From Rhynchospora pubera (taxonomy: Eukaryota > Streptophyta > Magnoliopsida > Poales > Cyperaceae), in the NCBI GenBank assembly GCA_028095005.1, contig CM051462.1, positions 119,278,752-119,342,751 on the forward strand: DNA of 64,000 nt, in the 5' to 3' direction. The position numbers and the translations under genes were made by a program. The notes under the pieces were generated by a model. That model was given only the letters and a program-made list of their open reading frames with translations, was not told where the DNA came from and searched no databases. Position 1 is the stretch's first letter, and the number at the start of each line of letters is the position of its first letter. Positions 1 through 10,729 of this stretch are shown in pieces.

Positions 1-1650
1 GGTACCACCAAATATTTTTTGTTAATCAGTAAAGTTATTTCCTTTTTAGATCATCATGGTATAGGCAGTATCACAAATCAGTTGACTTCTATTTAAGCAC
101 CTCTAGTATGCCTGAAAATTATCTTTGGAACGACAAACTCACTCTGTCTCTGTACCAAGCAAATGGTATGGTAGTTGTTTCATACTTTCATTTACGTTGT
201 TTTGTTTTCCTTCTCCATCACCAGACAATGACTTCAAATATTATTTGTTTCCCCATTTCACCATTACTTGTCTCGTAGATTGTAGGTCTGAAGGACTTTT
301 ATATTGCTCCTCTTTCTACAATCATGGATTAAGATAACAATTTTTTGTATCAAGCAAAGGAACTATGAATTCACCATTTCCTATTTTGCACCACCCTCTT
401 CTCTGCTGATGCTGATAAGTGTTATTATTTTGACAGTACCGATGTTTGGTTATTAATTAATAAATAAAGTAATTATCCAAAGCTCTTTGGACCTACATTG
501 ATTGGTTGAGAATGCCAATCCAACCTAAAGAAAAAAAAATTGAAATAGAAGAGAAAGAGTTATATATAATAGACTTGCGAAAGAAAATTAAACAGTGAAA
601 ACTGGTGCATATTCTCTCTTTTTAAATTTGACAAAATGGAGCGAACTTCAACTGACAAAACCGAGATGAGCAACAAATTGTGACACAAGGCTATAGATTT
701 GTTACCTCCAATGGCATATTATGTACCTATATAATAGTGCAGCCTCTCTCAAGAATTGCTTTCAGGAGCCATGCCATGCTACCTAGCATCTTGGAGAGAA
801 TAAACTATTAAAAAGTTGGCAGGTAGATTTGAAGCGTTGGATCCCTGCAATGAAATCTACATTATTATTTGCATATTGCAATCTTATCATTGGAGAATAC
901 AAAAAGAATTCAGAATTACAATAAGTACAACATGTCTATTGTTGGCAATAGATATCAAGCTCCGACCACAGCTTCACAAAGAAAAACACAAACTAAGAAA
1001 CACTATATTAGATGCTCACAGTATTAGTCAAGTGTTCTTTTAATCCCTATTAATTGATTGCCAAAAATCTCTATTAATTTTTGTTGTGCGGTGTGTGGTG
1101 ATGCGTCATAATCTGCTACGCTGCATTTCTACCGAAGCACCTCGAGATATTTTTTTCTCTCTCCATTCAACAAATTTTATCGCTTTCATAAGCTCCAATC
1201 TAAAAAAATACCAGTAACTTTAAAGAGGTTTTTTGGTTTCTGAACTAAGATATATCTTGGGTCTTTAATCCGTAACTCTATCATGACTATTGGACCCATG
1301 CATTTTTACCAGTCTATGAACAAACTTTGTCACTCCATGCCAGAAGTGTTGCCGCTTTCAACACGTCAAAAATATCTGGGGACAACGATGGGAGCAGTGT
1401 ATCTAAATTAATCAAACCCTCCTTCCTACCATCCACTACCTGCCAATCCACCAATGAAATTGCTGACACTGGCATACAAATAAGCCTAGCAGCCTACCCA
1501 CGAAACTCCCTTTCTCGCTCTACTCTCTCACTGTCTCTTTCTCTGTCTCTGAATCTGAGCCACACTGCTGTCTAAGTTCCATCCCTCTCAGTTATCTTTT
1601 CTTTCATTCATAGCTTCCTAATAGTTGCATTCTGATCATAATACAAAAAC
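1..1650. other. Upstream region of the GRAS gene
   Basis: No coding exon or RNA gene is recognisable here. The sequence is AT-rich up to about 1.3 kb. From about 1515 to 1560 it becomes CT-rich (repeated CTCT and CTGTCT runs), which fits a plant 5' UTR or core promoter ahead of the ATG at 1651. Short open frames in this stretch have no recognisable motif. Confidence 0.6.
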
Positions 1651-3150
1651 ATGAACTTTGAGGAACTAGAATATAATTATTCCACGGCCATAAACAACCC
1701 ACAAAATCATTTCATGGAATGGCTAGAACCAGACTCAATCTCACTAGAACAAGACTCCATCTCCATTCTCCCCTCCTATCTAGATGAAATAACAAACTAT
1801 GACTGGTGGGACCATGATGAAACCTTTGACCCACCACCTGCCACAACACCGGCCACACCATCACCAACATGCATCCAAACCCCTACACTTTCTCCCTCAT
1901 CTCCTCAACCAGATCCTGAATTCTCTAAAAAAAGAAAGTTGAATACCAACTCTCCTGATACTCCCCGTAAACCAAGCTCCGGCAAAAAGACTTCAAGCAA
2001 GTCTGGTGCGGGAAATCCCGCAAAGGATGCAAGATGGGCCGAGCAGCTTTTAAATCCATGTGCCATGGCAATTGAAACGGGTAATGTGTCGCGTGCACAA
2101 CACCTAATTTATGTATTACAAGAACTTGCATCAGCATCTGGTGACATTAATCACCGGCTTGCATATCACGGTCTAAGAACCCTAACTCATCACTTATACT
2201 CAAATAGTGTTACATCCATGGTAAGATTACCACCATGTGAGTCCCCTATCCACTCATACATCACCACAGAGGCAAAGTTATTTCGGTCAACCGTCATCAA
2301 GTTTCATGAGATAAGCCCATGGTTCACTCTCCCAAACTCTCTTGCTAACTCCACAATTATAAAGAGCCTTAGCCGTGAGAATTCTTCATCGAGAGTTTTA
2401 CACATAGTCGATCTTGGTGTCTCTCACGGTGTCCAATGGCCAACATTACTAGAAGCACTCACTCACCTTCCTAAGGGAGCACCACCTCTTGTACGACTCA
2501 CTATAGCTAATAGTGTGCTACCTCCAGTACCTTTTTCTGTACCACCACCAGGTTACAATTTTCCTTCTCACCTATTACGTTACGCTAAGTCAATTAACTT
2601 AAATCTCCACATAAACCAAGTTGACAACCTAACAATACAAGACCTTACCCTAACCCCTGGTGAGAAATTAGTCGTATGTGCACAGTTCCGCATTAGTAAG
2701 TACAAGGATATACTCTGTTCCATAAGAGATCTTAACCCTGATTTGTTTATACTAAGTGAACTAGACGGATCTGAAAACTGTGCTAGCTCAGGTGGCTTTC
2801 CTGGGAGATTTGGAGTGAATTTGGAGATGCTTTGGAGATTCTTGGATTCAACGGGTGCAGCGTTTAAGGGTAGAGAATGTGCTGAAAGAAAAATGATGGA
2901 GGGAGAGGCGGCACAAATTTTGGATGAATCAGGAATTGAGGGAAGGGAGAGATGGAGAGAGCTGATGGTTGGGTTAGGGTTTAGAGAAGAGGGTTTTGGT
3001 GACGAGTCGATAGACACAACCAAGGCATTGTTGAGGAAGTACGATGGGAATTGGGAGATGAAGGCAGAGCGAGCGGTGGCTGCTGTCAGGCTGAGGTGGA
3101 AGGGACAGCCGGTTTCGTTTTGTTCTCTTTGGAAACCAATTAGAGGATGA
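1651..3150 (+). CDS. NSP1: GRAS-family transcription regulator, NSP1-like
   Basis: This is an intronless 499-residue protein, as is usual for GRAS genes. A low-complexity N-terminus rich in Pro, Ser and Thr (about 55-125) contains a basic KKRK patch at 93-96, a possible nuclear signal. The GRAS domain begins near residue 127 with the first leucine-rich region (ARWAEQLLNPCAMAIETGN). The VHIID-type core is at 250-254 (LHIVD, followed by LGVSHGVQWP). The C-terminal part holds WRFLDSTGAAFKGRE and ERKMMEGEA, and it ends with the SAW region (ALLRKYDGNWEMK and GQPVSFCSLWK). These segments closely resemble NODULATION SIGNALING PATHWAY 1 as I remember it. NSP1 works with NSP2 in symbiotic signalling and in control of strigolactone synthesis genes. 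GRAS membership is very secure. NSP1 orthology is likely but rests on remembered similarity. The frame is intact. Confidence 0.88.
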   Translation: MNFEELEYNYSTAINNPQNHFMEWLEPDSISLEQDSISILPSYLDEITNYDWWDHDETFDPPPATTPATPSPTCIQTPTLSPSSPQPDPEFSKKRKLNTNSPDTPRKPSSGKKTSSKSGAGNPAKDARWAEQLLNPCAMAIETGNVSRAQHLIYVLQELASASGDINHRLAYHGLRTLTHHLYSNSVTSMVRLPPCESPIHSYITTEAKLFRSTVIKFHEISPWFTLPNSLANSTIIKSLSRENSSSRVLHIVDLGVSHGVQWPTLLEALTHLPKGAPPLVRLTIANSVLPPVPFSVPPPGYNFPSHLLRYAKSINLNLHINQVDNLTIQDLTLTPGEKLVVCAQFRISKYKDILCSIRDLNPDLFILSELDGSENCASSGGFPGRFGVNLEMLWRFLDSTGAAFKGRECAERKMMEGEAAQILDESGIEGRERWRELMVGLGFREEGFGDESIDTTKALLRKYDGNWEMKAERAVAAVRLRWKGQPVSFCSLWKPIRG

Positions 3151-4599
3151 TTCCTTGAAGGTGGCTTTGTGTTGATTTAAAGAACACTTAAAATGGTGCT
3201 CCTGTCACTGAGAAAGCGATATGCCTTTAAGTTGATAGTTATATATTGTTAAAAGTATGTATAAGCAAGTTATTATAAGTTAACAGAAAATGATGTATAC
3301 TCTTACAAGCCTATGTTGGTTAAAGCAAGGTCGATTAAATCCAGTAGCCTATGTTGTCATATGCTTAGTTAAAGAATGTTTCTCTCATTACGCATTTACT
3401 TCTTTTCATATCACAGCAAAGCAAAGAGATGCGAAAAAGCAGAGTATCAGAACAAATCAACATGACTTTTGCGGATGCAATTGACCTTTAATGTAACACT
3501 GTTTAGGAATAAGAAACATGCAAAAATAGCGGCTTTAGATAATTTGCACTTGTCTGCCTATGGGCTGTCCTACCAAAAAAAAAAGATTGCACTTTTCTGG
3601 TTTTAGATCACACTTTTCTGTTCTGTAGTAGGCCAGCCACCATACATCACAGCCCACCCGATCCGAACCATTTTTTACCGGACTAGCATGATGTTAAGTT
3701 GGGTACGGATTTTAATTTTGACAAACCCGTTACTTTGGGTTGGGTTACGAATTTTGTACTAGTAAACCCGTGTATAGTTCAACCCATCCGTTTATCATTA
3801 TTTATTCCTCTTTGTCTCACTTTTTCTCATGTCCTTACTCAAATATCTCTTATTTCATGAAGTATCGATGTCGTCCATAGGCATGCATGTCCTCTATTCC
3901 TCTCACAATGACTCGAAAGTTGAAAGATGATTCAAATGCGTCTCTAATTTGCCTCGAACTAAATTGTAATAGCCACAAAATAATTTTTTATATGTATTAA
4001 ATAAATAAATTAAATTTATATTTAATTAAATAAATAAATTAATTAAATTTATATTTAATTAAATATTATTTTTAAATATTATTTCTAATATTTAAATGAG
4101 TAGTTAGCTAAGATCAAAATCCGAGATTCCGTAATTGCAGTCGGAATCCCAGATTCCGATCTTGTGATACTATTTAAAAAAATATTATTATATTGATATT
4201 ATTTTTAATATATTATATTAATTTAATATTATTTTTAAATTTTTCGGTCTAAGGTCTATAGCCACTACAAAAAATATTAGCAATAAGCCCAATAAAAGCC
4301 CAAAACATGATATCTGGGAGGAAAATAAACAAATTTAGTTAAAGGAAAACAAGATATCGGACCTTCCAGTAATTCTATACTTACAGAATCCATATGTAAC
4401 ATGAAATGATAAATTATAAAATGAATTCCAATTCATATTCATGAATTCCCCAAGAAGTTTGGCATGGAAATTTGAGATCACTTACATTATTTTATAACAA
4501 AATTAATCAAACAGTTGTTTTAATAATTATTTATTTTAACAATTTTAACAAATATTCGAAATAATCAAACAGCTGTTCTCATGAAGGACACTTTTCAAT
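3151..4599. other. Intergenic AT-rich region
   Basis: No gene is visible. The 3' UTR of the GRAS gene probably lies in the first few hundred bases. A stretch at about 3640-3790, with repeated GGGTTGGGTTACG and AAACCCGT words, looks like a transposon fragment whose ends I could not define. From 3960 to 4260 the sequence is almost purely A/T apart from one GC-containing hairpin. Confidence 0.5.
4110..4164. repeat. Short inverted repeat (hairpin)
   Basis: Two imperfect arms, AAGATC..ATCCGAGATTCCG and CGGAATCCCAGATTCCGATCTT, face each other across about 10 bases inside an otherwise A/T-only tract. This is probably the core of a decayed foldback element. No target duplication was identified. Confidence 0.45.
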
Positions 4600-5141
4600 A
4601 TATGGGTTTGATGCTACATAGTGATGGAAAGATATTCAGTCATAGGATAAAAACAAGGTGTGGGTGAAATGGTGACAAGCATTCTTCAGTCATAGGATAA
4701 AAATAAGGTGTGGGTGAAATGGTGACAAGTATTCGTATCTCATATCCTTTATGTGATAAGGAAGTCCAGCTAAAGCTAAAAGATAAATTCTTTATGGCGG
4801 TAATTGGACATGTGATTTTGTATAGCGTAGACTGTTGGGTTATTAAAAGAGGATGCGTCTAGAAGATGAATATAGTAGAGATGCGTATGTGATAGTACCG
4901 AACTTGACATATAAGGATGGACCGAACTTGACATGCAAGACATAGTTGAGGTAGAACCAATTGAAAAGAAGTTTATCCAACATTATTTGAGATGGTTTGG
5001 TCATATCCAACGTAGGTCTTTTGAAGCATCGGTGTGTAGTGGAATTTTAAACTGTCTTGAGAACACAAAAATAGATAGAGCTCAACCAAGATTGACGTGA
5101 AAGGAAACGATAAAATGAGACTTCAAAGAATGAAATGTATC
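4600..5141 (+). pseudogene. LINE (non-LTR retrotransposon) ORF2 3' relic, left part
   Basis: Broken-frame translation gives the usual tail of plant LINE reverse transcriptase: CDKEVQLKLKDKFFMAVIGH (about 4757), then a CWVIKR-like stretch and LRWFGHIQRRSFEASV (about 4988). Intact relatives read close to LKLKGKFYRTAIRPAMLYG and LRWFGHVQRRP. Stop codons and shifts make it non-functional. A segment of about 50 bp (ATTCAGTCATAGGATAAAA..) is repeated in tandem at about 4634 and 4684. The relic is cut by the Tat element at 5141 and resumes at 17723. Confidence 0.8.
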
Positions 5142-5577
5142 TGATAAGCTCAGTTTTAGTAGAGATTAACAACGTGAGAGAGTTAGGAGATGAGAATGAG
5201 TGGAAAATGAACTTTATTGATTATTTTGGGGATTACAATCTGTTTATAATCTGTCTAATACATGTGCTTTTTCTCTACAAAAATGCCAACCCCTAATACA
5301 ATGATCTACCCCTTCTATTTATAGGTCTATTTCTCATAACAGAACGCTGACGTCACCCGACAGCCGTTAGCCCAATAGACGCCTTTAGATTCTCCCGACT
5401 TATGTTCGGTGAGATGCTCCGTATGAGTTTGTTACGGCCTGTCCTCCCGACTTTATTTGGGGCGCGCTCTTTAATTCAGCTTTTCCCGCCTCTTAAAGTA
5501 ACGAATATGGGCCTCTTTTGGGCTTGATTCCCTATTCTTTTATTTGGGGCCGAGCTCTTATCAGACTGGCCCTATCA
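5142..5577 (-). repeat. LTR (3' LTR in element orientation)
   Basis: 436 bp, TG...CA. It matches the 17287-17722 copy except at three places: T versus A near 5262, T versus C near 5325, and C versus T near 5485. Total divergence is about 0.7 percent. Confidence 0.97.
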
Positions 5578-5638
5578 TAAGCCCTTGAACTTGGGATGAG
5601 TATTCATCGCAAGTTGGAAGTTAGGGGTCACTAACGCA

Positions 5639-5990
5639 CGACTCTTGGGTGAAGCACGAAGTGGTGAAGCCCTTGAGTCCCGAACACATGACTCTGGGGT
5701 GAAGCACGAAGTGGTGAAGCCCTTGAGTCCCGAACACATGACTCTTGGGTGAAGCACGAAGTGGTGAAGCCCTTGAGTCCCGAACACATGACTCTTGGGT
5801 GAAGCACGAAGTGGTGAAGCCCTTGAGTCCCGAACACATCTCTTGGGTGAAGCACGAAGTGGTGAAGCCCTTGAGTCCCGAACACATGACTCTTGGGTGA
5901 AGCACGAAGTGGTGAAGCCCTTGAGTCCCGAACACATGACTCTTGGGTGAAGCGCGAAGTGGTGAAGCCCTTGAGTCTCGAACCCAAACA
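5639..5990. repeat. 50-bp minisatellite, about seven copies
   Basis: Units of exactly 50 bp (ACTCTTGGGTGAAGCACGAA, then GTGGTGAAGCCCTTGAGTCC, then CGAACACATG) start near 5640, 5690, 5740 and 5790. One unit is shortened by about 3 bp near 5840, followed by two more. Copies are nearly identical, so the array is recent. It lies just inside the LTR at the downstream end of the Tat element. Open frames across it are only translated repeats. Confidence 0.95.
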
Positions 5991-6280
5991 TTTCGGATTA
6001 AGAAGCGACTTCTGCACGATACATGAGGCGGTGAGATCTGTATCCAGCTGTCATCTGATGGGCACTTTGATTTTGATGCTGGCTCTTCACCTTCTCATTG
6101 AGGAATGTGAAAAACCTTTCCCGCTCATTTATTTCCGCCGCTTAGTTTTCCCCTTCCTCCTTTATACTCCTCTCCTTCTCCTCTTTCTTTTCACTTCTTC
6201 ACTATTTTCTTCTTGCTTCTTTCCTTCCTAACGATAAGCTCTCCTATCTTCTTCCCTCCTTCCTCCGGTGGACCTCTTCC

Positions 6281-6368
6281 TTCTTGCCCTCCATCAGAAC
6301 CTCCTACTCCGGCGATCTCCTTTCTTCTTACCCTCCATCAGGACCTCCTACTCCGGCGAACTCCTTTC
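6281..6368 (+). repeat. 44-bp tandem duplication in the leader of the antisense gene
   Basis: TTCTTGCCCTCCATCAGAAC and TTCTTACCCTCCATCAGGAC begin two 44-bp units, each continuing CTCCTACTCCGGCGA. They lie upstream of the probable 5' UTR intron of the 6599 gene. Confidence 0.8.
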
Positions 6369-6372
6369 CCAG

Positions 6373-6593
6373 GTACTCTTTGGTCTTTTACTTTCTATTC
6401 TCCGTTAATGTCCCATGGTGTGACTGGTATTTGAACAATCTCAACTAGGTTATAGGTGCGTAACTTCCATTAATATTTTTATCCTTACTGGTACTGTTCC
6501 TCTGGTCTCGTCAGAAGTAGAAATGTTACCCCTCGTTACTTTATCATTATTGCTTGGTTCTGTGTTGCTAGTACTTATGGCAATTCTTTCCAG
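6373..6593 (+). other. Probable 5' UTR intron of the antisense gene
   Basis: A good donor (CCCAG|GTACTC) at 6373 and a pyrimidine-led acceptor (TTCTTTCCAG|ATTTC) ending at 6593 enclose 221 bp. The acceptor sits five bases before the ATG at 6599. The splicing is inferred from sequence only. Confidence 0.55.
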
Positions 6594-6598
6594 ATTTC

Positions 6599-8893
6599 AT
6601 GGCCTCTAGTAGCTCCAACCGTCCAGTACAACCTTCGGGGGTTCCCGAAATACCTGTTCAGGAGCAACCACTCGTGGCGGTTCAACCCTCCACTCTGGCA
6701 ATTTCTGAAGTCGTCGTCCCTTCTTCCGTTCATGAAGTCGAGAAAGGGAAAGGTCGAGTGGCCACTAAGAAGGAGCCATATCGTCGTTCTTCTCGTCCCT
6801 TGGATGTGGTGTTCAAGAAGACTCCTACTTTCCAGTCTTTGCCTTGGGATGAAGGAGCTTTGCACACTCTATCCTGCCAAATAGGATTATCTGAAAAAGA
6901 TGCATTGATAGCCGCAGAACCTGAAGATCGACCATATGATGAGGAAAAAGGAGCAGTTATTTTTAGCCCCCTCGCGAAATGTGGTTTTTATATCCCATTT
7001 TCTCCCTTCGTTTCCGAGATTCTTTCTCTGCTCGAGATTGCTCCGGGTCAATTGCACCCGAACGCTTGGTGTATTGTTCGATCCTTCGAACAGGTAGTTA
7101 CTTTGTTTTCTTTAGCTATGGATATTGAAGGGTTAACTGCTTCTCCAAGAATGTTTGGCCATTATTTCGGCTTTTCAAAAGCTGGGGATCTCTGCACTGT
7201 TCGCAATAAAGCGAACATGGTCCTTTTCGGGGAGAAAATTAAAAAATTGGACGGTTGGGAAAATCAATTTTGCTACATTCGCCAAGATTATTTGGATGTG
7301 TTCGGTATCACCAAGAAGTGGAATAAGGACACGGATGGTTTTATCAGCGTTGTGATCGACCCTCCTACTATCGAAGAGTATGCTTTTCTTCTTAGATTGG
7401 ATGCACTTATCAAGAAGGAAGGGCCTCTTCGCTTGGTTTTCAATGGGTCGTCGGTGTCTGAAGAGTCTCCTATTCACATTGTTGCTGATCCGCAGGCACC
7501 TCCCCCAACTGCTGCTCCAAAAGTTCTGAAGAGGGGAGGAAGTTCGACTGTTGCTTCAGAACGTCGTTTGAAAAAAGCTCGACAACATGTCGGTGTTTCA
7601 AAACCAGCTCCTCCCATAATCAAGCAGATTCCTTGCAATCTTCAGGGGACATCTCTACCCGAAAAAGGTTCAGCCTCTCATACTGGTCCTGACAAGAATC
7701 TTTCCGTCGGGTCTATCGGCGCGACTTCTCATAAGGATCCAGGCCATAGTGTCGCGAACACTTCTGAGGAAGAGGAGTTGTTCGTGGTACCCTCCCGACT
7801 TCCCAGATCTCGACTACCCAAAACTGGACTGGCTTCAACTTCCGAGCCCCTTTCTTCTAACGTTCCCTTTGAAGGATCGGCGAATGATTGTCCACCGACT
7901 CCTGCCCGGTCTTTCTTACAAGAGGACGAGGACTTGATGCATTCTACCTCTACTCCTGTTCCTCACGTCAATGTTCCTCTTTCTGTGGTTGGCATGGATA
8001 ATGCCGCGACTGTATTGCAGTTGGGATCTCCCTCTTCTTTGCATTTAGCGAATTGTCTCGCAGAACTTCGAGCGATTTTTTCCGCGAAGGAGGCTCGAAT
8101 TGCTTATCTGGAGGCTGAATTAGCTAAGGAAAAATCCAAGGTACAAAGTTTAGAAGTCGAAAATGCACAACAATATAAGAATTGGCATGCTATGACCCAT
8201 AACTATGTTGACGCTAACAAATTTGTTGTATTGTTCGCTCAGAACTTAGTAAAGGAGAATGCCGAACAGGCTCGAAAACTGGAGGACTTCGAGTTGATAA
8301 GGCATCTTTTGCTTTTGAAGTTGGATTCGACCTTGCACCAACGAAATCAGGCCGTGTGTCAACTTGCTTCTACTCGAAAAACATTGGCAGATGAAGTCTC
8401 TAAGCGATCCAAAGCTGAAGCCATTTCGGGAATCCTTCAGGAGGAGGTTACTAAACTCTCTGTTGAAAACTCCTTGCTTGCTGACGCCTCAGTTCTGTCT
8501 GAAGAGGATAAACATAAGATCTTTGATGATCAGCTTCCCGACTTCCTCCGTTCTCGAGCATTCAAGCGAGCAGCTGGTATGCAGAGTGCACCTGTCTTGA
8601 GGGCTGCTCTTCTTCGAGTTTGCCGTGGTCTTCAATGGTCTTATCCTATTACTGACCAAGAGTTCGGACTTTTAGCTGACGATGAGATTCCCAATCTTCC
8701 TGCCGTACCCGAGTGTACTTGGCGTCGCTCTGATGACCGACTGTTAGGGCCTGATGGTGAAGTGCTTTCGGGTAAAATTGATATCCTCGGAGAGATGGTG
8801 GCTCCCCAATACCCTTGGCCTGAAGAGCAAGTAGCTTGGCCAGAAGATATTCCCAAGCCTGTTGAAGATGAAGGTGGTTCGGGATCCGACTAG
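6599..8893 (+). CDS. Antisense gene of the Tat element, putative-gypsy-type (PF04195-like) protein
   Basis: This 764-residue frame runs opposite to gag-pol, between the 3' end of pol and the downstream LTR. Its N-terminal region has the pattern of the plant family called putative gypsy type transposon: GFYIPFSPFVSEILSLLEIA, then a GQLHPNAWCIVRSFEQVV-like stretch, around residues 125-165. A Pro/Ser-rich linker of about 300-480 follows. Next is a charged coiled-coil-like segment (LAELRAIFSAKEARIAYLEA and onward, about 495-650), and then an acidic tail. From memory, Tat-group elements such as Grande carry a comparable antisense gene of unknown role, so the arrangement has precedents. The ATG at 6599 is the first in the frame and follows a probable leader intron. 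The frame is complete. Function is unknown; DNA or RNA handling is only a guess. Confidence 0.75.
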   Translation: MASSSSNRPVQPSGVPEIPVQEQPLVAVQPSTLAISEVVVPSSVHEVEKGKGRVATKKEPYRRSSRPLDVVFKKTPTFQSLPWDEGALHTLSCQIGLSEKDALIAAEPEDRPYDEEKGAVIFSPLAKCGFYIPFSPFVSEILSLLEIAPGQLHPNAWCIVRSFEQVVTLFSLAMDIEGLTASPRMFGHYFGFSKAGDLCTVRNKANMVLFGEKIKKLDGWENQFCYIRQDYLDVFGITKKWNKDTDGFISVVIDPPTIEEYAFLLRLDALIKKEGPLRLVFNGSSVSEESPIHIVADPQAPPPTAAPKVLKRGGSSTVASERRLKKARQHVGVSKPAPPIIKQIPCNLQGTSLPEKGSASHTGPDKNLSVGSIGATSHKDPGHSVANTSEEEELFVVPSRLPRSRLPKTGLASTSEPLSSNVPFEGSANDCPPTPARSFLQEDEDLMHSTSTPVPHVNVPLSVVGMDNAATVLQLGSPSSLHLANCLAELRAIFSAKEARIAYLEAELAKEKSKVQSLEVENAQQYKNWHAMTHNYVDANKFVVLFAQNLVKENAEQARKLEDFELIRHLLLLKLDSTLHQRNQAVCQLASTRKTLADEVSKRSKAEAISGILQEEVTKLSVENSLLADASVLSEEDKHKIFDDQLPDFLRSRAFKRAAGMQSAPVLRAALLRVCRGLQWSYPITDQEFGLLADDEIPNLPAVPECTWRRSDDRLLGPDGEVLSGKIDILGEMVAPQYPWPEEQVAWPEDIPKPVEDEGGSGSD

Positions 8894-9194
8894 GATAGTG
8901 GTTTTTCCTTTTATTTTGAAATAGATGTAATATGTTTTATTTTGGTCTAAAGTGGTGAACTGAGCTCTTTTGATGTAGAACTTATTCGAACTTGAATGAA
9001 AATTATGGTCCTTTTATTATAGTTGTCTATGTTCTCTCTCTCTCTCTTTTTTTTTTTTTTTTTTTTATGCGAGATGTCTACGACATTACACTTGGTCTTT
9101 TATAGCTCGTCTTGGAGATTCGTTCTCAAAACTAACAAGTATATTAACTTTATTGACTCCGAAATGAATTGCGATTTTAGATACATAAGCACGT

Positions 9195-9452
9195 TAGTTC
9201 CGAAACATACTCTCAAGGCTAAAGTATGTTTATTCTGAGATACATTCTCAAGGAAAATAAAAAGTACATTTAACTCCGAGATACATTCTCAAGGAAAAAT
9301 ACATTTAATTCCGAGATACATTCTCAAGGAAAATAAAAAAGTACATTTAACTCCGAGATACATTCTCAAGGAAAAATACATTTAACTCTGAGATACATTC
9401 TCAAGGAAAATAAAAAGTATATTTAACTCCGAGATACATTCTCAAGGAAAAA
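9195..9452. repeat. Alternating 41/35-bp minisatellite
   Basis: Six copies of GAGATACATTCTCAAGGAAA alternate between a longer form (with AATAAAAAGTACATTTAA) and a shorter form (with AATACATTTAA). One diverged copy stands at the left end. The alternation means the true unit is a dimer of about 76 bp. The array lies just downstream of the antisense gene, inside the Tat element. Confidence 0.9.
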
Positions 9453-10060
9453 TATTTTCTAACTATTGCTAACTGCACCGAGGATAATTCTTCTTGACTT
9501 TCTTTTTGTATATACTCGCGGACAATCCTCAGAAAGAAGTGATTTTGGTCATCTAACACTAACAACCCCGGGCTAGTTAATAAATCTTCCCAGCCTTAGG
9601 AACCAACCTCCTAAGTCTGGGGAGACTTCCATCACCCGAAACAAACTCGATCCATTGGATTCAGAACGACTGAGATAACAAAGCCGCTCCTGAATTCACT
9701 GGATTCAGGTGTTTCGGGGATGTTCGGAACCGAAGATTGGTGAATATCTGATGCAAGTATTTTGCTTTACATCAGCTATCCACCTAAATCTCCGATTCCT
9801 TCTCAGCTATCCTCCTAAATTTCCTTTTATCTTGGTGGGATATATTTTATTTTTCTTTTTCTTTCTTTTCGCCATTGTTGACTTCAAGCTTAGTGAACGT
9901 GTTCTGGTGCCTCCTTTGGGGAAAACGATGGGTTCTATTTATAACTTTTTATCAGCTAACTGCCAACTAACTGTATTAAATGTCAGCATTTATTGTCAGA
10001 TTTGCCCAGTTTTGTCTTTATTTCCAAGTACAAACAAAGTACAATTATTTGTCGGCTTTT

Positions 10061-10623
10061 CCCGACTTTATTTTTTCATGCGCTTACTCCGAGAATTCTC
10101 TCGTGGAGGGTCACGACTTTATTTTTTCATGCGCTTACTCCGAGAATTCTCTCGAGGAGGGTCACGACTTTATTTTTTCATGCGCTTACTCCGAGAATTC
10201 TCTCGAAGAGGGTCACGACTATTTTTTCATGCGCTTACTCCGAGAATTCTCTCGAGGAGGGTCACGACTTTATTTTTTCATGCGCTTACTCCGAGAATTC
10301 TCTCGAGGAGGGTCACGACTATTTTTTCATGCGCTTACTCCGAGAATTCTCTCGAGGAGGGTCACGACTTTATTTTTTCATGCGCTTACTCCGAGAATTC
10401 TCTCGAGGAGGGTCACGACTTTATTTTTTCATGCGCTTACTCCGAGAATTCTCTCGAGGAGGGTCACGACTTTATTTTTTCATGCGCTTACTCCGAGAAT
10501 TCTCTCGAGGAGGGTCACGACTTTATTTTTTCATGCGCTTACTCCGAGAATTCTCTCGAGGAGGGTCACGACTTTATTTTTTCATGCGCTTACTCCGAGA
10601 ATTCTCTCGAGGAGGGTCACGAC
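10061..10623. repeat. 51-bp minisatellite, eleven copies
   Basis: Eleven near-identical units (CGACTTTATTTTTTCATGCG, then CTTACTCCGAGAATTCTCTC, then GAGGAGGGTCA) are followed by a pure T run at about 10624-10642. Two units lack two bases (CGACTATTTT). The array lies between the end of the antisense gene and the end of gag-pol. Long frames across it are translated repeats, not genes. Confidence 0.97.
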
Positions 10624-10729
10624 TTTTTTTTTTTTTTTTTTTAAGCATGTGAGAATAAAAAAGAAAACAAGCTGTCTTCATTTATACACCAACATTATAT
10701 ATTAAGATACAAGGGCCTTCATACCCGAC

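Noticed and set aside
3640..3790. Possible MITE with GGGTTGGGTTACG words
   Set aside because: No matching inverted ends or target duplication could be found.
5575..6017. Three overlapping minus-strand frames of 104-138 codons
   Set aside because: They are translations of the 50-bp minisatellite in different frames, with the same phrases repeated; no start context or family.
5639..10623. Regular repeats considered as a CRISPR-like array
   Set aside because: Units are contiguous without unique spacers and lie in a plant retrotransposon; there are no cas genes.
9709..10705. Three plus-strand frames of 219-311 codons
   Set aside because: They are the 51-bp minisatellite read in three frames; since 51 is a multiple of three, every frame stays open.
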